NCBI RefSeq assembly: GCF_030272615.1
Contig: NC_081412.1
Location: 18,765,932-18,829,931 of the forward strand
Source: Cryptomeria japonica
Taxonomy: Eukaryota > Streptophyta > Pinopsida > Cupressales > Cupressaceae
DNA length: 64,000 nucleotides
Direction: 5' to 3'
The position numbers and the translations under genes are program-made. The first letter of the stretch is position 1, and every line of letters starts with the position of its first letter. The notes under the pieces are model-generated. The model was not told the origin of the DNA, ran no database searches, and saw only the letters and a list, made by a program, of their open reading frames with translations. This document shows, one piece after another, positions 22,821 to 35,500 of the stretch.

Positions 22821-25372
22821 CTCCCCTGCATACCAGAAAAATACCAAAAACATTCCAAAAAATGTCTTGAAGAAATACAAAAACATCAAAATAGTAAGGA
22901 AAAATCATGCATCCAAATGGTGAACAAAGACTCCGGTGGCACCTTGGGTAAGTACGATGGTGAAAACCTGGTAAACAGGCGCCACTCATAAAGACAATGG
23001 CTCCAGTATCTTTTAGGCTCGTTGTGATCACATTCATACATCCACACATCCATCCCAACCATGGCTTGTTATTTGATCTATAATCAGAGATAGTACTTCA
23101 TGCGTCTTGCATCCCACTTTTTCATAGTCATGTCTAAACTTGGGGGCAATACCCTTAAATCTAGTTGGTGGAAGTGGATTCTACATTACTTCTGATTCAT
23201 TGGGTTAAAACATTCAAAAATGTTTCACAAAATCCAAAAACATTCAAAAAAGTCTCACAAAATCCAAAAACATTCAAAAATGTCTCACAAAATCCAAAAA
23301 CATTAAAAAATGTCTTACAAAATCCCAAAAACAATGAAAAACCATTGAAAATCACACAAAAACATGGCAACACCTTGTACATACTCATCTACACAGATAC
23401 AAAACAAACATTGACAAAATACTCACACGATGACCACTTATCAATCAACCCACACAATCAACATCAATGAATCAAAACTATCTTTCGCAAGGATGCATCC
23501 TTCCTTACCAAAACAAAGACAAAAGTGACATTTTCTTTGACAAGAAAATTATGTTAAGCTATCAAATACTTGGTCGATTTGTGAGTAATTCATTCATTTA
23601 TTTGTATCAGGATCTTTTAGCCTTATTTTGTATCATTTGCGCATTATTTCCGATGAAGTACTGGGGCATGTACTAATGATGTCTACGTGGGAAGTTCACC
23701 AAGCTACATGATCTTATGCAAAATGCAGTCATAGATCATTACAGCTTGCTGACTACAGCGTATACCTCGACCATATGAGCATGAACCATTACCAAGGATC
23801 CATATTCTTTATTCTTTTTGTATATAGTGTTTGTTTGCAGGAACAATGCTCTTTCTTTGGTTCCTCCTACCTCATCCAAACTGGATAAAGGTTTTATCTC
23901 TTATTATGGTATGCACTTGTCTCAAGATATGATCAGCCTAAGATCAAGGAGGACGATCCAAGTCATGCATGAATGGAGATAATCCTTGTCTATTCCGCAA
24001 GCAATACTCTGGTCGACTTGACCCTTATATCGAGTCGTTTGTATTAACTTGTTATATAAAATCCATGTAAGGAATACTCAGGTCATCTTGAATCATTATG
24101 TCAAGATGCTTGTATTCTCTTCCAACATTTTAAAGCTCCATGATGAAAATAGAGCACTATGGATCATCATTTCATCTCATCTGCTTATATATTGCATTCC
24201 GTTGCATATCACCCATCCGTTCATTCATTTATAGGCTTTATATGCAAATATGAAACATTAAGCTGGTCTTGGATACATCATCAATGCAACATGCAAAATC
24301 TCAAAAACCTTGCATTCATCATGATCATATCATCATTACCTTTAGTTGCATTTTGCATTAAGTACATTCATGTTATTTTTTAATTAAATTGCATATAGTT
24401 CATTTAGTTTATTGACATTAATCTTCATTACATCATTTTGCATCATTGCATGAACATAAATAATTAGATTCATTCATAGGATCAAATTGTCCTTGATTGT
24501 ATTAAATCATATACTATGCATTCATTTATTATCCTTTATCCATCGTCATTTCATTATCCTTTCTCATTTATCATTGCATACATTCATTTATAATCAAAAG
24601 GTGCATTCATTCATCCATTATTAAGTATCTTATTAAGCTCATTTTAGGATTCATTCACATTACATTCATTATCCTCTTTTTAATTACATTAAGGTACAAT
24701 TATTAAAACCATAAGTTGTAGTATCATCACATTATCATTTTTTACTTAATCATATTTATGTATTTAGAATCATAAATTCATTTTTTTCCACAACACATTG
24801 GTTCATACCATTTTATATATATCCATTTTACATATGCATTCATTTAGGCATCATCATATAAACATTTGTACTCCACATTTTGTTTATCCATATTACATTC
24901 ATCTAAAAACATCTAGATGCATATCCATACATAACATCATTTTCAAACATTGCATTAACATCATCACATATCATTATCTCATCATTATATCAAAATAGGA
25001 AACACCAAAATCTTGTTCATAAATCATCATAAACATACATCGTCATCATAGCATTACATCAAAAATCAAATAAATCATACATATATAAACCTGCATTCAT
25101 ATGTCAGTATCCAACATCATAAATCATCATAAAAACATGCATATAAGAAACATCTCATGCATACATGTACACATATCCATCTAAGCAATAACTCATCATC
25201 TTGCATAAACATCCATACATATCAACTGCATATCATCCAAATATGGGATCTCCTCATATATATCATCTCATATATCAGAGTACAATAAAGTCTACAAAAT
25301 CGGCTACCAAGAGCCATCCAAGATACAGTCCAAAAAATAAACAATGATACAATACATATATACAAAAATGCT
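22821..25372 (+). other. T1 3' non-coding region, first part
   Basis: No gene recognised. It contains a 30-bp tandem repeat (23211-23330) and, from about 24150 to 25200, AT-rich low-complexity DNA full of CATTCATT, CATCAT and ATCATTATC. Long 3' regions between integrase and LTR are usual in Tat-like elements. Confidence 0.6.
23211..23330 (+). repeat. 30-bp tandem repeat, four copies
   Basis: Units CATTCAAAAATGTCTCACAA plus AATCCAAAAA start at 23211, 23241, 23271 and 23301, with one to four differences each. The period is a multiple of three, so a repeating open frame results, but nothing else suggests coding. Confidence 0.9.
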
Positions 25373-27382
25373 CTCTCAAATGCCACTCTGGCCAAATGCT
25401 GTACCACCATCGCCACCTGCTCCCCCACTGGTGCCCGCACCACCTGATCCATCTCTCCGTGGAGGCCTCATCAAACCCCCACTCACTCCTGCATCCCCTG
25501 ATCTCTCCCTCCGCAGAGGACCCATCACACCCCCACTGCTCTGCACCCTTTGCAATCGCTTTGATCTAGCCTATTGCATCTGAGAATAGCTAAGAGCTCG
25601 CTGACTAGCTAGCACCACCTGCTCATATAAACCCCGCCAGTAGTCTATCTCTGCCTGTGCTCATCGCATCTCCCTCATCACCTCCCCCATAGGCCCCTGT
25701 GCTCCTACTCCAATCCGGACTCTCTCCTACAACTCTGCTAATCTCTCCACTGCACTATCCCTCTCTTGTAGCACTACAGCTAGCTCTGACTCCCATGCAA
25801 ATAGCTGCACATCCCTAGCCACCACCTCCGCCTCCAAATCCTCTACCTGGGTCTACAAATGTGCTATCATGTGATCTCAAAGATCTCTCGTGGCTCCCTC
25901 CCTGGTATCCATAGCAGCCTCACCTGTACCACCCTCTCCAATAGCCCTCTCCCCTCCGTCCATCAGGATCTCCCTCTCCATACCCCTCCCACCTAGTCGA
26001 ACTCCTCCCTATATCAGCGGTCCCTGTGCTATCCATAGTGGCAGTCCACCTCTCCCTCTCTGTTGAATCCGCATCCCCAACCCACCACCTCCTCCACCTC
26101 CTCATCCTCCACCTCCTCCTCCACCTCCTCCCTCTCCACCCTTTCCTCCCCCTCCTCCACCTGCCCTCAGTCCTCGACCTCCTTCCCTCCTCCATCTCCA
26201 TCCCCTCTCATCCTCAAAATCCAGGATCGGCTTTGTTGGATTGGATATCCGTAAGATCGGGTGCGCCGCCTGGTACTACGTATACTCATCTGATACTCCT
26301 GCGTCCACAACCCTCGGTCGTATATCTCATGGTCTTGCCTGTAGCATCCAAAACTCTGCCAGTGCCTGATCATACGGTAGCACTAGCCCCCATGTGCACC
26401 TCTCTCGAATCACCTGAGCATACTCCCCTGATCCACTAGGCAGTCCCTGCTACTGTCTAAACTGCCTCATCACTCTCCCCAGCACTTGTCTCTCTACATG
26501 GTACGAGGTCCTCCCAATGAGGAATCGGGTTATAAATACATAGGGCAATGCCTTTGCATCATCATCCCATGGCTCACACTTTAGGTATGGTCCCCATATG
26601 ACTGCATCCAAATCATCTAATGCCCGCCGCCACCACTCTAACTTCCCCAGGTGGGGCTGACTCATCATGCCGCTATACATAAACATATATGGCTGATCTA
26701 CTATGCAGAACCTTAGACTCACTGGTCAAGTCACTGGTAGGTGCTCCCAGGCCCAAATATGGAGCAACATCACTCCCACTGCTAAGGAACCCCTCCCCTG
26801 GTACACCACCTCATGAAGCTTCTGGTAAAGGTGCACCAGCACGCATGACCCCCAAGCAAATTGGGTCCCCTCGGTAATCATCATCTCGATCACCTGCCCC
26901 CAACCCATGGCCAAACCATGTGATCACCTGTCAGGACAGAGAAGTCCTCCCACAATACCTGATAGAACTGCTGGTAGAGGCTCATATAACGCAGCTATCT
27001 CCTCCCAGGCAATAGAACCATCATCAATAAAAACATCCTCATCAAAGAACCTCTGAATTGCAAGGGTCCCCCAAGATCTGTCATACGTAACTAGCTCCCC
27101 TCGAATCGAAATCCGTAGGATGCGTCACACATCCTCCAGGGTCAATGTCATCTCCCCCTATGCTAGATGGAAGGTGCACGTCTCGTTGTGCCACTGCTCG
27201 GCTAATGCTGTAATCAATCTGTGATTCATTTGAATCACGGGCATGTGCATCACCTCATACAATCTAATAGTAGCAATACAATCTATCTCTACCTCTGTCA
27301 ATCGATCCCGCAACCCCTGTGTCGCTGGATGTCTCTCGCGTAACTGCAACACGCCTAGATCCTCCTGCACATGGACATTCAT
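25373..27382 (-). pseudogene. Antisense plant mobile domain (PMD) gene of T1
   Basis: Read on the minus strand from ATG 27382. The N-terminus L-R-E-R-H-P-A…L-R-D-R-L…H-N-E-T-C-T-F-H-L, then G-E-M-T-L-T-L-E-D-V, L-L-H-I-W-A-W-E-H-L-P-V-T and the G-P-Y-L-K-C-E-P-W-D region match the PMD family (MAIN/MAIL1-like and transposon-borne relatives). About 310 codons lie in one frame with stops at 27158, 27125, 26924, 26726 and 26450. Two of these (27125, 26726) are TGA. C-terminal to PMD come an Arg/Glu/Gly-rich stretch (about 25920-26200), a probable coiled coil (V-E-D-L-E-A-E-V-V-A-R-D-V, about 25690-25860) and a Gly/Arg tail ending near 25373, after frame breaks. Cellular PMD proteins act in nuclear silencing and genome stability; the role in a retrotransposon is unknown. 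It is convergent with gag-pol, so it needed its own promoter. Confidence 0.82.
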
Positions 27383-28505
27383 CAATCACCATCAGTTGTT
27401 TTGTTTCAAACTTTCTTAAGTTTAAACCTAGACTGTCACTAGATACTTTGATCAAGTATCTTCGGGTCTCAACAGGTAAGCAATCATGGCAACCTCAACT
27501 TCAATAGGCATTTATCCTAAAAATGACCTAAGTCTCATCAAGCTGCTATGGTTCAAAACAACTCCCACTTCACATCGCCATCCATCCATCATTGACATCG
27601 GGAGATTTTCTTCATCCAAACTGGGGCATCTCTTTATCCTAAAACAAAAACGCTATTTTACCAACAAAAGCGCTAGTTTCTCAAATAGCGCTACAACCCT
27701 AACAAAAGCACTCAATCAGCTATCCAACAACGCTCAAACTACAAATGAACTAAAACAACTACACAGTAGCACTAATTTAGCACAATAACACTCAATCAAG
27801 CACCCAATAGCGCTTATTAATCACTAGCGCCTAAACATGCATACAATAGCGCTAAAACATTTCAAAAGCACTCAAACAATATGCCAATAGCGCCATTGCG
27901 GCACCATAGTGCTAGTTCATTGGGCAATAGCGCTAAAACCATAGTTTCAGTGCTATTGCTCCGACTCAACTTAGACTTAGCAAAAAGCCTATCAAAAATG
28001 AATAAAAATTCAAAATTCCAATTTACGTACCACTGGTCCATAGTCATCTGGCCGCTGGAACCGTCGAACTCACTCAAATCTGTACTCTGTAATTGGTATC
28101 AGCATCCTGACTGCTGCTCACTCCTCCAAAATGTCACTATCAGAGCTCTGGTTTCACACTGGTCACAGTCACAAATGATTCTTTTTTCATCCCTTTCACC
28201 CCATTTAAACCTTTCCCCGTCACCATAACTTCCCCCCGCTCACCGCCATGGTCCCCGTAAACTTCCCAAGCCCCCCATTTCTCCCTTTTACCCCCGTTTT
28301 CTTCTATTTTTCACCCGTATGGCTGACTCCTTCTCTTCTAACACCCTGCCAATTTTCATTCTTTTTTGAGAGATCGCCCAATTTTTCAAATTTTTTCGGC
28401 CCATCTCTCGAGGGGGCATACCACCCATTAAATTAATATTTTATGGGACATTTCTTCACACCTATTTTTCTTTCTTTGAAATGACACGATAAACCGCACC
28501 GTCTC
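27383..28505. other. T1 3' region upstream of the PMD gene, with AGCGCT cluster
   Basis: About 27645-27965 holds roughly 15 degenerate copies of CAATAGCGCTA and AAAAGCACTCAA, the complement of the motif in the leader. The cluster lies 260-580 bp upstream of the PMD ATG, where its promoter would be. The remainder is pyrimidine-rich (CCCCC, TTTTC). No other gene seen. Confidence 0.6.
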
Positions 28506-28518
28506 AAAGAGGGGCAAA
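28506..28518 (+). other. T1 polypurine tract
   Basis: AAAGAGGGGCAAA directly precedes the TG of the 3' LTR. Confidence 0.75.
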
Positions 28519-29878
28519 TGTGGTCACACAAATCTGTCCAGCTTAATTAAATAAATAAATGCTATTTATTTGATTAAAAATCCACTAGCCATCGGTTAAA
28601 TAAATTAATATTTAATTAATTCATCTCCAAACATTCTCCTATTAATTAAATAAATTATTCAATTTATTTTAAACCAAATTCCAATCAATTAAATAAATAA
28701 AATCTATTTATTTAATTAAATCCCCTTTTCCTCTTTTAAATAAAATATTTATTTAAATCATTATCCCCCCACTTGCATTTTCCTACAAAAGCAACTTGTA
28801 CACATTTATTGAAATAAATGAATTTTTATTTTAATAAAATCCTATTTTTCCTCACCCACCAAATCCAATTGCATTCCTAAATCCCCTTCTAGATTCTTCT
28901 AACCCCTTCCTAATTAGCCTAATCCATCCCCTAATTATTGTCACATTCCTAAGCAAAATAGAGTCACTTCTCAAATACTTTAAAATGTCTTTGAAAAACA
29001 TTTAATGCTTTGTGTGTTCAACAAATTAACCCCCAAAGTCTTCCAAGACCACTAATGGCTCTTACATGACCATTTATGGCTCTTACATAACCATTTATGG
29101 TTATTTCAAACTTGTCTCCCCAAACATTTATTGCTTTGACCATGTTTATCCCTTTTTACATTTGCACAAGAGTTTATCCATTGGATAAAAGTTTTATTCT
29201 TTGAATAAAGAGTTTATTCATTCAACTAACTTTGACTTTAACTCCTAAGGTCATATCAAGCATTTAATTCTTATTCCCTCTCCTCTCAACTTATCTCACA
29301 TTGACATTTGTCATATTGGGATTGGGTTGAAAGCCCTCACATGGATTGAAAATCATTCAATTTTGACCCTTGTTGAGATTACTCAATCTCAACCATCCAT
29401 TGCTCCATTTTCCCTATAAATAGAGCCCATTTCTTCATAATCCAGATCCTGAAAACTTGTATGCATTTAACCTATAGGCATTTTAGAGAGCATTTAGCAT
29501 AGCAAACTAAAATCTTGTTATTTTGGTTAAAACCAATCATTTTAATAGCATCTAGTATTTTAGCTTTTCATTTTATAGTTGGAGCAAATACTAAAATCTC
29601 AATCCTTCATAAGCATCCATAGTGCAAAAAGTTGCTGAGAGCTACACTATTTTGGAACTTGGAGAGGAGAAGAACAAGGGAGAAGGAGCTAAGAGCATGC
29701 TAAGAGGCATTTGGAGATGCCTTATTATCTTTGTTTCATTTGTTAGATATATTAGCATGATTTTAGTATCTCTTTTGATATGCCTATTTAGATTAGTTTT
29801 TAATTGACTAACATTAACTATTTCTTGTGTCTTGTGTTGTTTGTCATTTGCTAACCTTGTCCATTTCGCAGTGCATCA
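28519..29878 (+). repeat. T1 3' LTR
   Basis: 1,360 bp, TGTGGTCACAC…GTGCATCA, colinear with 5445-6805. By-eye comparison shows about 45-50 differences including small indels. TATA box at 29414-29423. Followed by CCTTT (29879-29883). Confidence 0.93.
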
Positions 29879-29883
29879 CCTTT

Positions 29884-31419
29884 AATTTTGGTTTTGGTTA
29901 TTGCAGTTCTGCTGATTATTATAGGGTTGGGATTGATTATACCCTCTTGGAGGATTCATCTTTAGCTGGCTCAAGTCTGAAGTAACCTATGAGATCCTTT
30001 TCTTTAAAACTTCTACTTCAGCAGATATATGTGATCCTTGATTCTCAGGTGTTGTAGTTGGAGTTTGGTTTGCTGCACTGTTATTACCGAACTGTTGACT
30101 TCCCCGTTGTACTTGACCAACATATTGGGTTTGGATAGGGGCGGTATTGGTATTATTTTGCCAAGTCAAAGCTTGGGCGGTGACCTACTGATTTGCCTAT
30201 GGTTGGGATGCATAGATCCGCACTGGGTTCATTGTTGGAGCACCTATAGGTAGAGGCGAGGGTACGCATGGGAGTTGGTTGTAGTTTCCTTGATTCACCC
30301 CTATAGGCAAATTATATCCAATCCCCCTAGGGTTTGGTTCAACTCATGGTTCATGCTAATGGCTAACACAAAATTTTTTGCCAAAGTGTCCCTTTGGTTC
30401 TGGGGAACACTCTTCTTAATAAACATAGTATTCCAAGGGTCGATAGCTCTTAGATACGAATCGATTGCTACATCGGGTGCTACTTGGTAGGGAGGTTGTA
30501 GTTTGTGAAGTGCCCTTTAAAAGCTAGTATTAAAAGTTGTTAATGGCTCATTTGGTGTCTTCTTGAGTGAAGCAAACTGATGGTATAACGTTTCGGGGTC
30601 TACGTATACATAGAATTGATCTCTTAAAGCTTTTTCCAAGACGTCCCAGCCCATGATGGAATTTGCACATAAGGTTTAGTACGATTTGTATTCATTCTCC
30701 CCAAGTGAATATGGGAAGAGTCTGCATACTAAATCCTGGTGTTCAATATGATTATGAACAATTGTATCTTTGAATGCTTCGATATGTTCATCAGCTATTC
30801 GTCCCCCCAAGTAATGAAATTTGCTACAAAACTTGTCTAGGTTTCTAGGTAGGTCATGAATACCCCCTACTATAGCTCCTAGTGGTGTGGTGTCTTGGTT
30901 AAAGTAGGCCATTGAAGGTGGTGATGGTGGACATTGAATCACAAAAGGTGCGGTGATAGGCTGAGGACTAGGAATCAGTCGGTCTTCTACATTGAATATG
31001 GGTGATTGTACTTGTGAAGATTTTGAAGATTGTCCCTTAGCTTTGTTCCTCTTTCTCCTAGTTACGGGTCCCAAATCTATTAAGTCAAATGGTGAAGAAC
31101 TACTCCTAAGGATTCTATGGAACCTCTTGGAAGAGAAAGATGATATGCGATCTAGCTTAACACCTCAACTTTTGGGTTGGGGAGGTAGTTGTGGATTCCC
31201 TTGTGGGTTTACTTGAAGATTAAGTTGTCTTTGTGCCTCTGCTTCTATACGTATAGCCTTTTGTCTCTCACTGTCTAAGACTTGTCCTGCTTGTAGCCAA
31301 CTATTATAATCTGTTCCACTATCCTGAGCAAAATCATGTAGTTGGGTAAGAATGTCATCTTGCTCGTTGTTGAGGTTGGGTTGGGTAAAGGGCAACAATC
31401 TATCTCCTGGAAGTACCAT
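29884..31419 (-). pseudogene. Element A gag, 5' part
   Basis: It starts at ATG 31419 (MVLPGDRLLPFTQPN). A Gln/Asn-rich N-terminus is followed by G-P-V-T-R-R-K-R-N-K-A-K-G (near 31070) and the gag core (D-K-F-C-S-K-F-H-Y-L-G-G, L-V-C-R-L-F-P-Y-S-L-G-E-N). It has several in-frame stops and is cut at 29884 by T1. Closely similar to B gag. Confidence 0.8.
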
Positions 31420-32508
31420 ATGTGGTTAACCAGTGAAGGGTCTAGTTTGGCCCTCCTTCTAGCACTAGTTTCTGATTATGTGTGTTTTGACACACTCACC
31501 AATGGTCAGGTAGTTAATATGAACACTCACCACCTCTCCTGAAAAGCGATAAGTTCTGTGGAACTAATCACTCCAAGGTCTCTATAGTCAGGTCTCGACG
31601 GTGATGGGCAGGTTAGTGACTGATGCAATTGTACCTGTCAATGGGGCCTGTTGGTTAGAACTAAATCTCGCTGGTTACGAATAACTGGACTTCCTCTCTT
31701 TTTGTATTTGTACGGCTTAAGATTCTCTGGGAAATAAAATGCGAAGTGTAAAGGGAAACAAGAAAATAACAATAAATACCAATATGATGACAACTTAATG
31801 AACTATTCAATTAGTTCCTTGCAGTCCAAGCAACTATCAAATATTACCTAAGTTAGCATTCAACAACGAACCTCCCAACAAACCTACAAAATCATCAATC
31901 TCACAAGTCTACAGAAATAAAAATCATCAACAATATGGCCTATCACAATAATTCTCATACACCACTATCGTGCGCAATATGATTCATAAAGTGATGGACA
32001 AAAAGATTAAACCACATTGCTAACTCCAAATAATAGACATTACCAGATTACACAGAACAATTTGGTAAAATATAAATGTAGATCAAGCAATCTACGAGTT
32101 GCTTTTCATATTAATCTTCATGAATGTATAACAAAATAACTTAAACTTCTTAACAATCTGCAAAATATTCTAAAATCTCTAATTGGACCTCAAATCATCA
32201 ATTCACGGACCCTTACAAATGGATCAAACTTCTCAATTTATAGAAGCTCTTCACCCTATTATTTAGGAAATAACTCTACCCTAAATTAAGAACTAGGATT
32301 AGGAGTTGCAGTTAACTTGCAAGTTTCTGCCTGGACACTCCACTTAACAACTACAAAATGAACACTACACAAGCACTATGAAGACCATGCTGGGTGAGCC
32401 ACATTTTCATAATCATGCAGGATTTCTTTCAAAATTAGGACTGAGTAGGAGGAGCAGTTTAAAACCAAGAAAAGCTTTGCTATCTTTAGCCATTGTGTGC
32501 TTAACCTT
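31420..32508 (-). other. Spacer between ORF1 and gag in element A
   Basis: About 1.1 kb, colinear with 45186-46275 in B. It is AT-rich and no frame is conserved between the copies; it probably acts as an internal leader for gag. Confidence 0.6.
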
Positions 32509-35500
32509 TTATTTCTTGGTAAAAGCTTTATAATTTTCAATTATACATGCAACCACTTGGATTGGAGGATTAGCTACATGTTTAATTCTAAATTTATATT
32601 TCCTCAAAACCTCATCCGCATGTGCCCCTTGTTCCTCTAACTCGTTCACCGTATCCGCCACCTCTTGACACTGGGTAATAAGGTGTGTGTATCTATCCAT
32701 AAGGGCAGCATCAAACTAGCTAGCAAGCCCTAGGTACTGTGCCTCATATGCATCCCACTGATTCAAAACTAGCTGTTGGTCCATTATGCCGGTATCAGCT
32801 ATTCTAATGCCAAAAGGCCCCAATACATTCGTCTCAATATTCTCATATGACAAAATTTCCTCGAGGAGAGGGTCCTGAATGTCAGTCATATCCTTGATAT
32901 ACCGCAAATACATCTCTATCTTCAGCTCCAAAATGTATACGTAAGACTGAAGGTTTTCATAGCTATCCCCTCCCAAGAGATCCTCTTCCATTACCACCCC
33001 TTTCCCAAGCCGTAGTATCCTTTTCAAAACTCGGAGCTATTTATTAAAGGTGTTCTCCTTCTGCTCCTACTGCGTGGAGCAGGTTGCCAAAGCTCCACCT
33101 ACCTATACTGCCTTGCAGTATATCTCCATTGTATTCTGCATAAATAATCTAATCTTGGCTGCATTTACATGGGTCCAAGATTTGGCGGCAACAACTACTT
33201 GTCTTACCTCTAGCAGTGCCTTTACCTCCCCCTCTAGTAGTGATGAGGTTGAAGGTAGGTCATCCATTCTACAAGAGTCCAAAGGTTTACACATTTCTAC
33301 CAAGAGCTATTTATACTGGCCAAGCTGCACCTTAAGCTCCATATTTGAGGTGTGCTCCTTTTACACGTGCCCTCTGACAAAGCTTGTGGCTAGCTCCAAG
33401 GTATCTAGATCTGCCCACTTGGTTTGCTTACCTAGATTTATCGGTAATACTTGGTATTTGGGAGAAGCTTTTCCCTCGACCTGCGATGGAACCGCCACAT
33501 CTGCAATCACTTCACCAGAACTAGTTTTTGACAGGTGATGAACTGTCTTCAGCTTCTTAACCTTTGGTGGTTCCTAGGTGATTGCTTGTTGTAGAGTAAC
33601 CTTGGGGAGCTCTGCTTTTCTCTTTTTCTTACTGAAGGTAAACTCCAGCCATTATGGTATATCTTTAGCTTTATCACGTTGATGTGATACAATATCAGTA
33701 GTTATGACATGAACCTCTGCTTGCTCTTCTGCTTCATCTATTGCTTCGGCTCCTGTTTGCCCAGGCTCTTGGAATGATGAAATCTGGTGGGCTTAGTTAG
33801 CTTGGAGAGCTTGTTGTTTGTTTAATTCTCCTAGTTTACCATTGACCTCATCATTGAATGCCATTTCTTCATCACGTGGCTCCGTCTTTGCTTGCCCGAT
33901 TGCTATATCTTTAAGAAGGTCCTCTTGATCTTGAGGAGTTAGAATCAACCTTTCATTCAAGATGTCTTCTGCCTCACCCCCTTCTTGTTCACTCCCTAGC
34001 GGTTGTTGTTGCTCAAGATCCTCTTCCTCCTAATCAGAGTCAGACTCAACGTTTCTAATTTTTACTTCTTTAGTGGTAGATGTGAAGCCTTGCATTGTGG
34101 GTTGCCCTGCAGATATGTTGGCTACTGGTGGTGTAGGAGTAGTGGTACTTGGAACACTTATTGTAGCTGTTGAAGGTGGTTGAATGAGTACCTTCTTAGT
34201 GGCTTCTACATTCTCTTCCTATTCCTGGGTATCCTCTCCTTTAGTGTGGCCTATAGCGGTCCTTAGTGGGAGAACTTTGGTGAGTGGCACCGCGCCAAGC
34301 CCATCGATCACCCCTAGGTTTCTAGCCTTTTTCAATAATTCAGACTCCCTCATCTTCTTCTTAAGTGTTTCCAATAGGTCCTTAGTGCTTCCTTGGGGGT
34401 TGTCTTCCTCACCTGGGTCGGTGGAGGTATTCTGCCTTGAAGCTGACCTTGTCTTTCGAGCATACTCCTTATGGCCTCTTGATTGAGGTACCCTTGAAGT
34501 AGATTCCTTCTATTTCCCTTTAGAGACAATAGGCCTTACCCTCTGGCTTAACCATTGTTTAGTCCTATTAATGACCACTTAGGAGACTTTCTCCATATTT
34601 GTATCCTTAGCTACAGACCACTTTACTAGGGAGAGGTGCCTCTTATCTATACCTAATTCTCTATAAACTGGATCCAATAACTTTCCATCATCCCTCAGGT
34701 TTTTAGGGAGGTTAGTCTCAATACCAAAATCTCTCACTTGTGGCATAAACAACCTATTATAGCTCTTCTCCCTAGCTTCAAAATTGTCCTACAAGTTGGC
34801 CCAAATGTCTTCCAAGCTAGGCTTATGCCGCTCATATGCCTTAGGCATAGCTTGTTTGATTTTCTCGTAGGGATCGTAAAACTCCCTAGCATGATCGTAC
34901 TCCTTCAAGTTTAGATCTTGAAGCTCTTGTTCCACCAACTTCGCCACTTGTATCTTGGAATAGGCAAAGTACCCAATAGACACTAAGAAATCAATTCCTA
35001 TTTTATGCTTTGATGATAGCAGTGATTGGAGGCCTACAAGCTGCCTGATATATTCTAGCAGAATCACCCTATCATTGCAATAACGAGGCAACAACATTGG
35101 GTTCCCTGTGAATCCACTAACACTGATGTAAGTGGATCGTGGGTTTTGGATTAACCAACATGCCCACTGTCGGATGATAGCCATAGCCTAGGCTAATCTG
35201 ATATCCTGAATCCCCTGTCAATTTGATGATTATTGGGAAAATAAAGGCATCATTAACCCTCTTGAAATGTACCTTAGAATTGGCTAGAGTGAGTTGGGAA
35301 TAATACTCCCATATCTTCTTCTGTCCTTCCTTCTCTCCTAATTGTCCTTCCACCTGTAGACATAGGAATTTTCTAGCTCTAGCGGCTACCCAGATGACAT
35401 ATGATGTGAAGAAGAATTTTTGTGTGTGCTGCACCTCTTTCATTTGTTTATAGATGTTATCAGAGAGGATCTGTGGCCAGTCATAGTATGGTTTCCCTAT

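Larger units (their letters stand above)
5445..29878 (+). mobile_element. T1: Tat-like Ty3/gypsy retrotransposon carrying a nested copia element
   Basis: A complete element with both LTRs, a primer-site candidate, polypurine tract and a 5-bp target duplication (CCTTT). It spans 24.4 kb, of which about 18.4 kb is its own once C1 and its duplicated target are subtracted. The order is LTR, 2.7-kb leader with a small ORF, gag, PR with a G-patch-like segment, RT, RNase H, archaeal-type RNase H, integrase, a long 3' region with an antisense PMD gene, PPT, LTR. Placing the second RNase H between RNase H and integrase, together with large size and an antisense extra gene, fits the Tat lineage (family knowledge). 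It is non-autonomous now: many in-frame stops, one frameshift, a changed RT active site and the C1 insertion. Confidence 0.9.

Noticed and set aside
26026-26439. Plus-strand 137-codon frame opposite the PMD gene
   Set aside because: Leu/Pro/His-rich low-complexity complement of the Arg/Glu-rich PMD tail; no family features.
33050-33538. 162-codon plus-strand frame, repeated at 46808-47296
   Set aside because: It is the complement of ORF1 in A and B. The minus-strand frame is the one continuous with the rest of ORF1.
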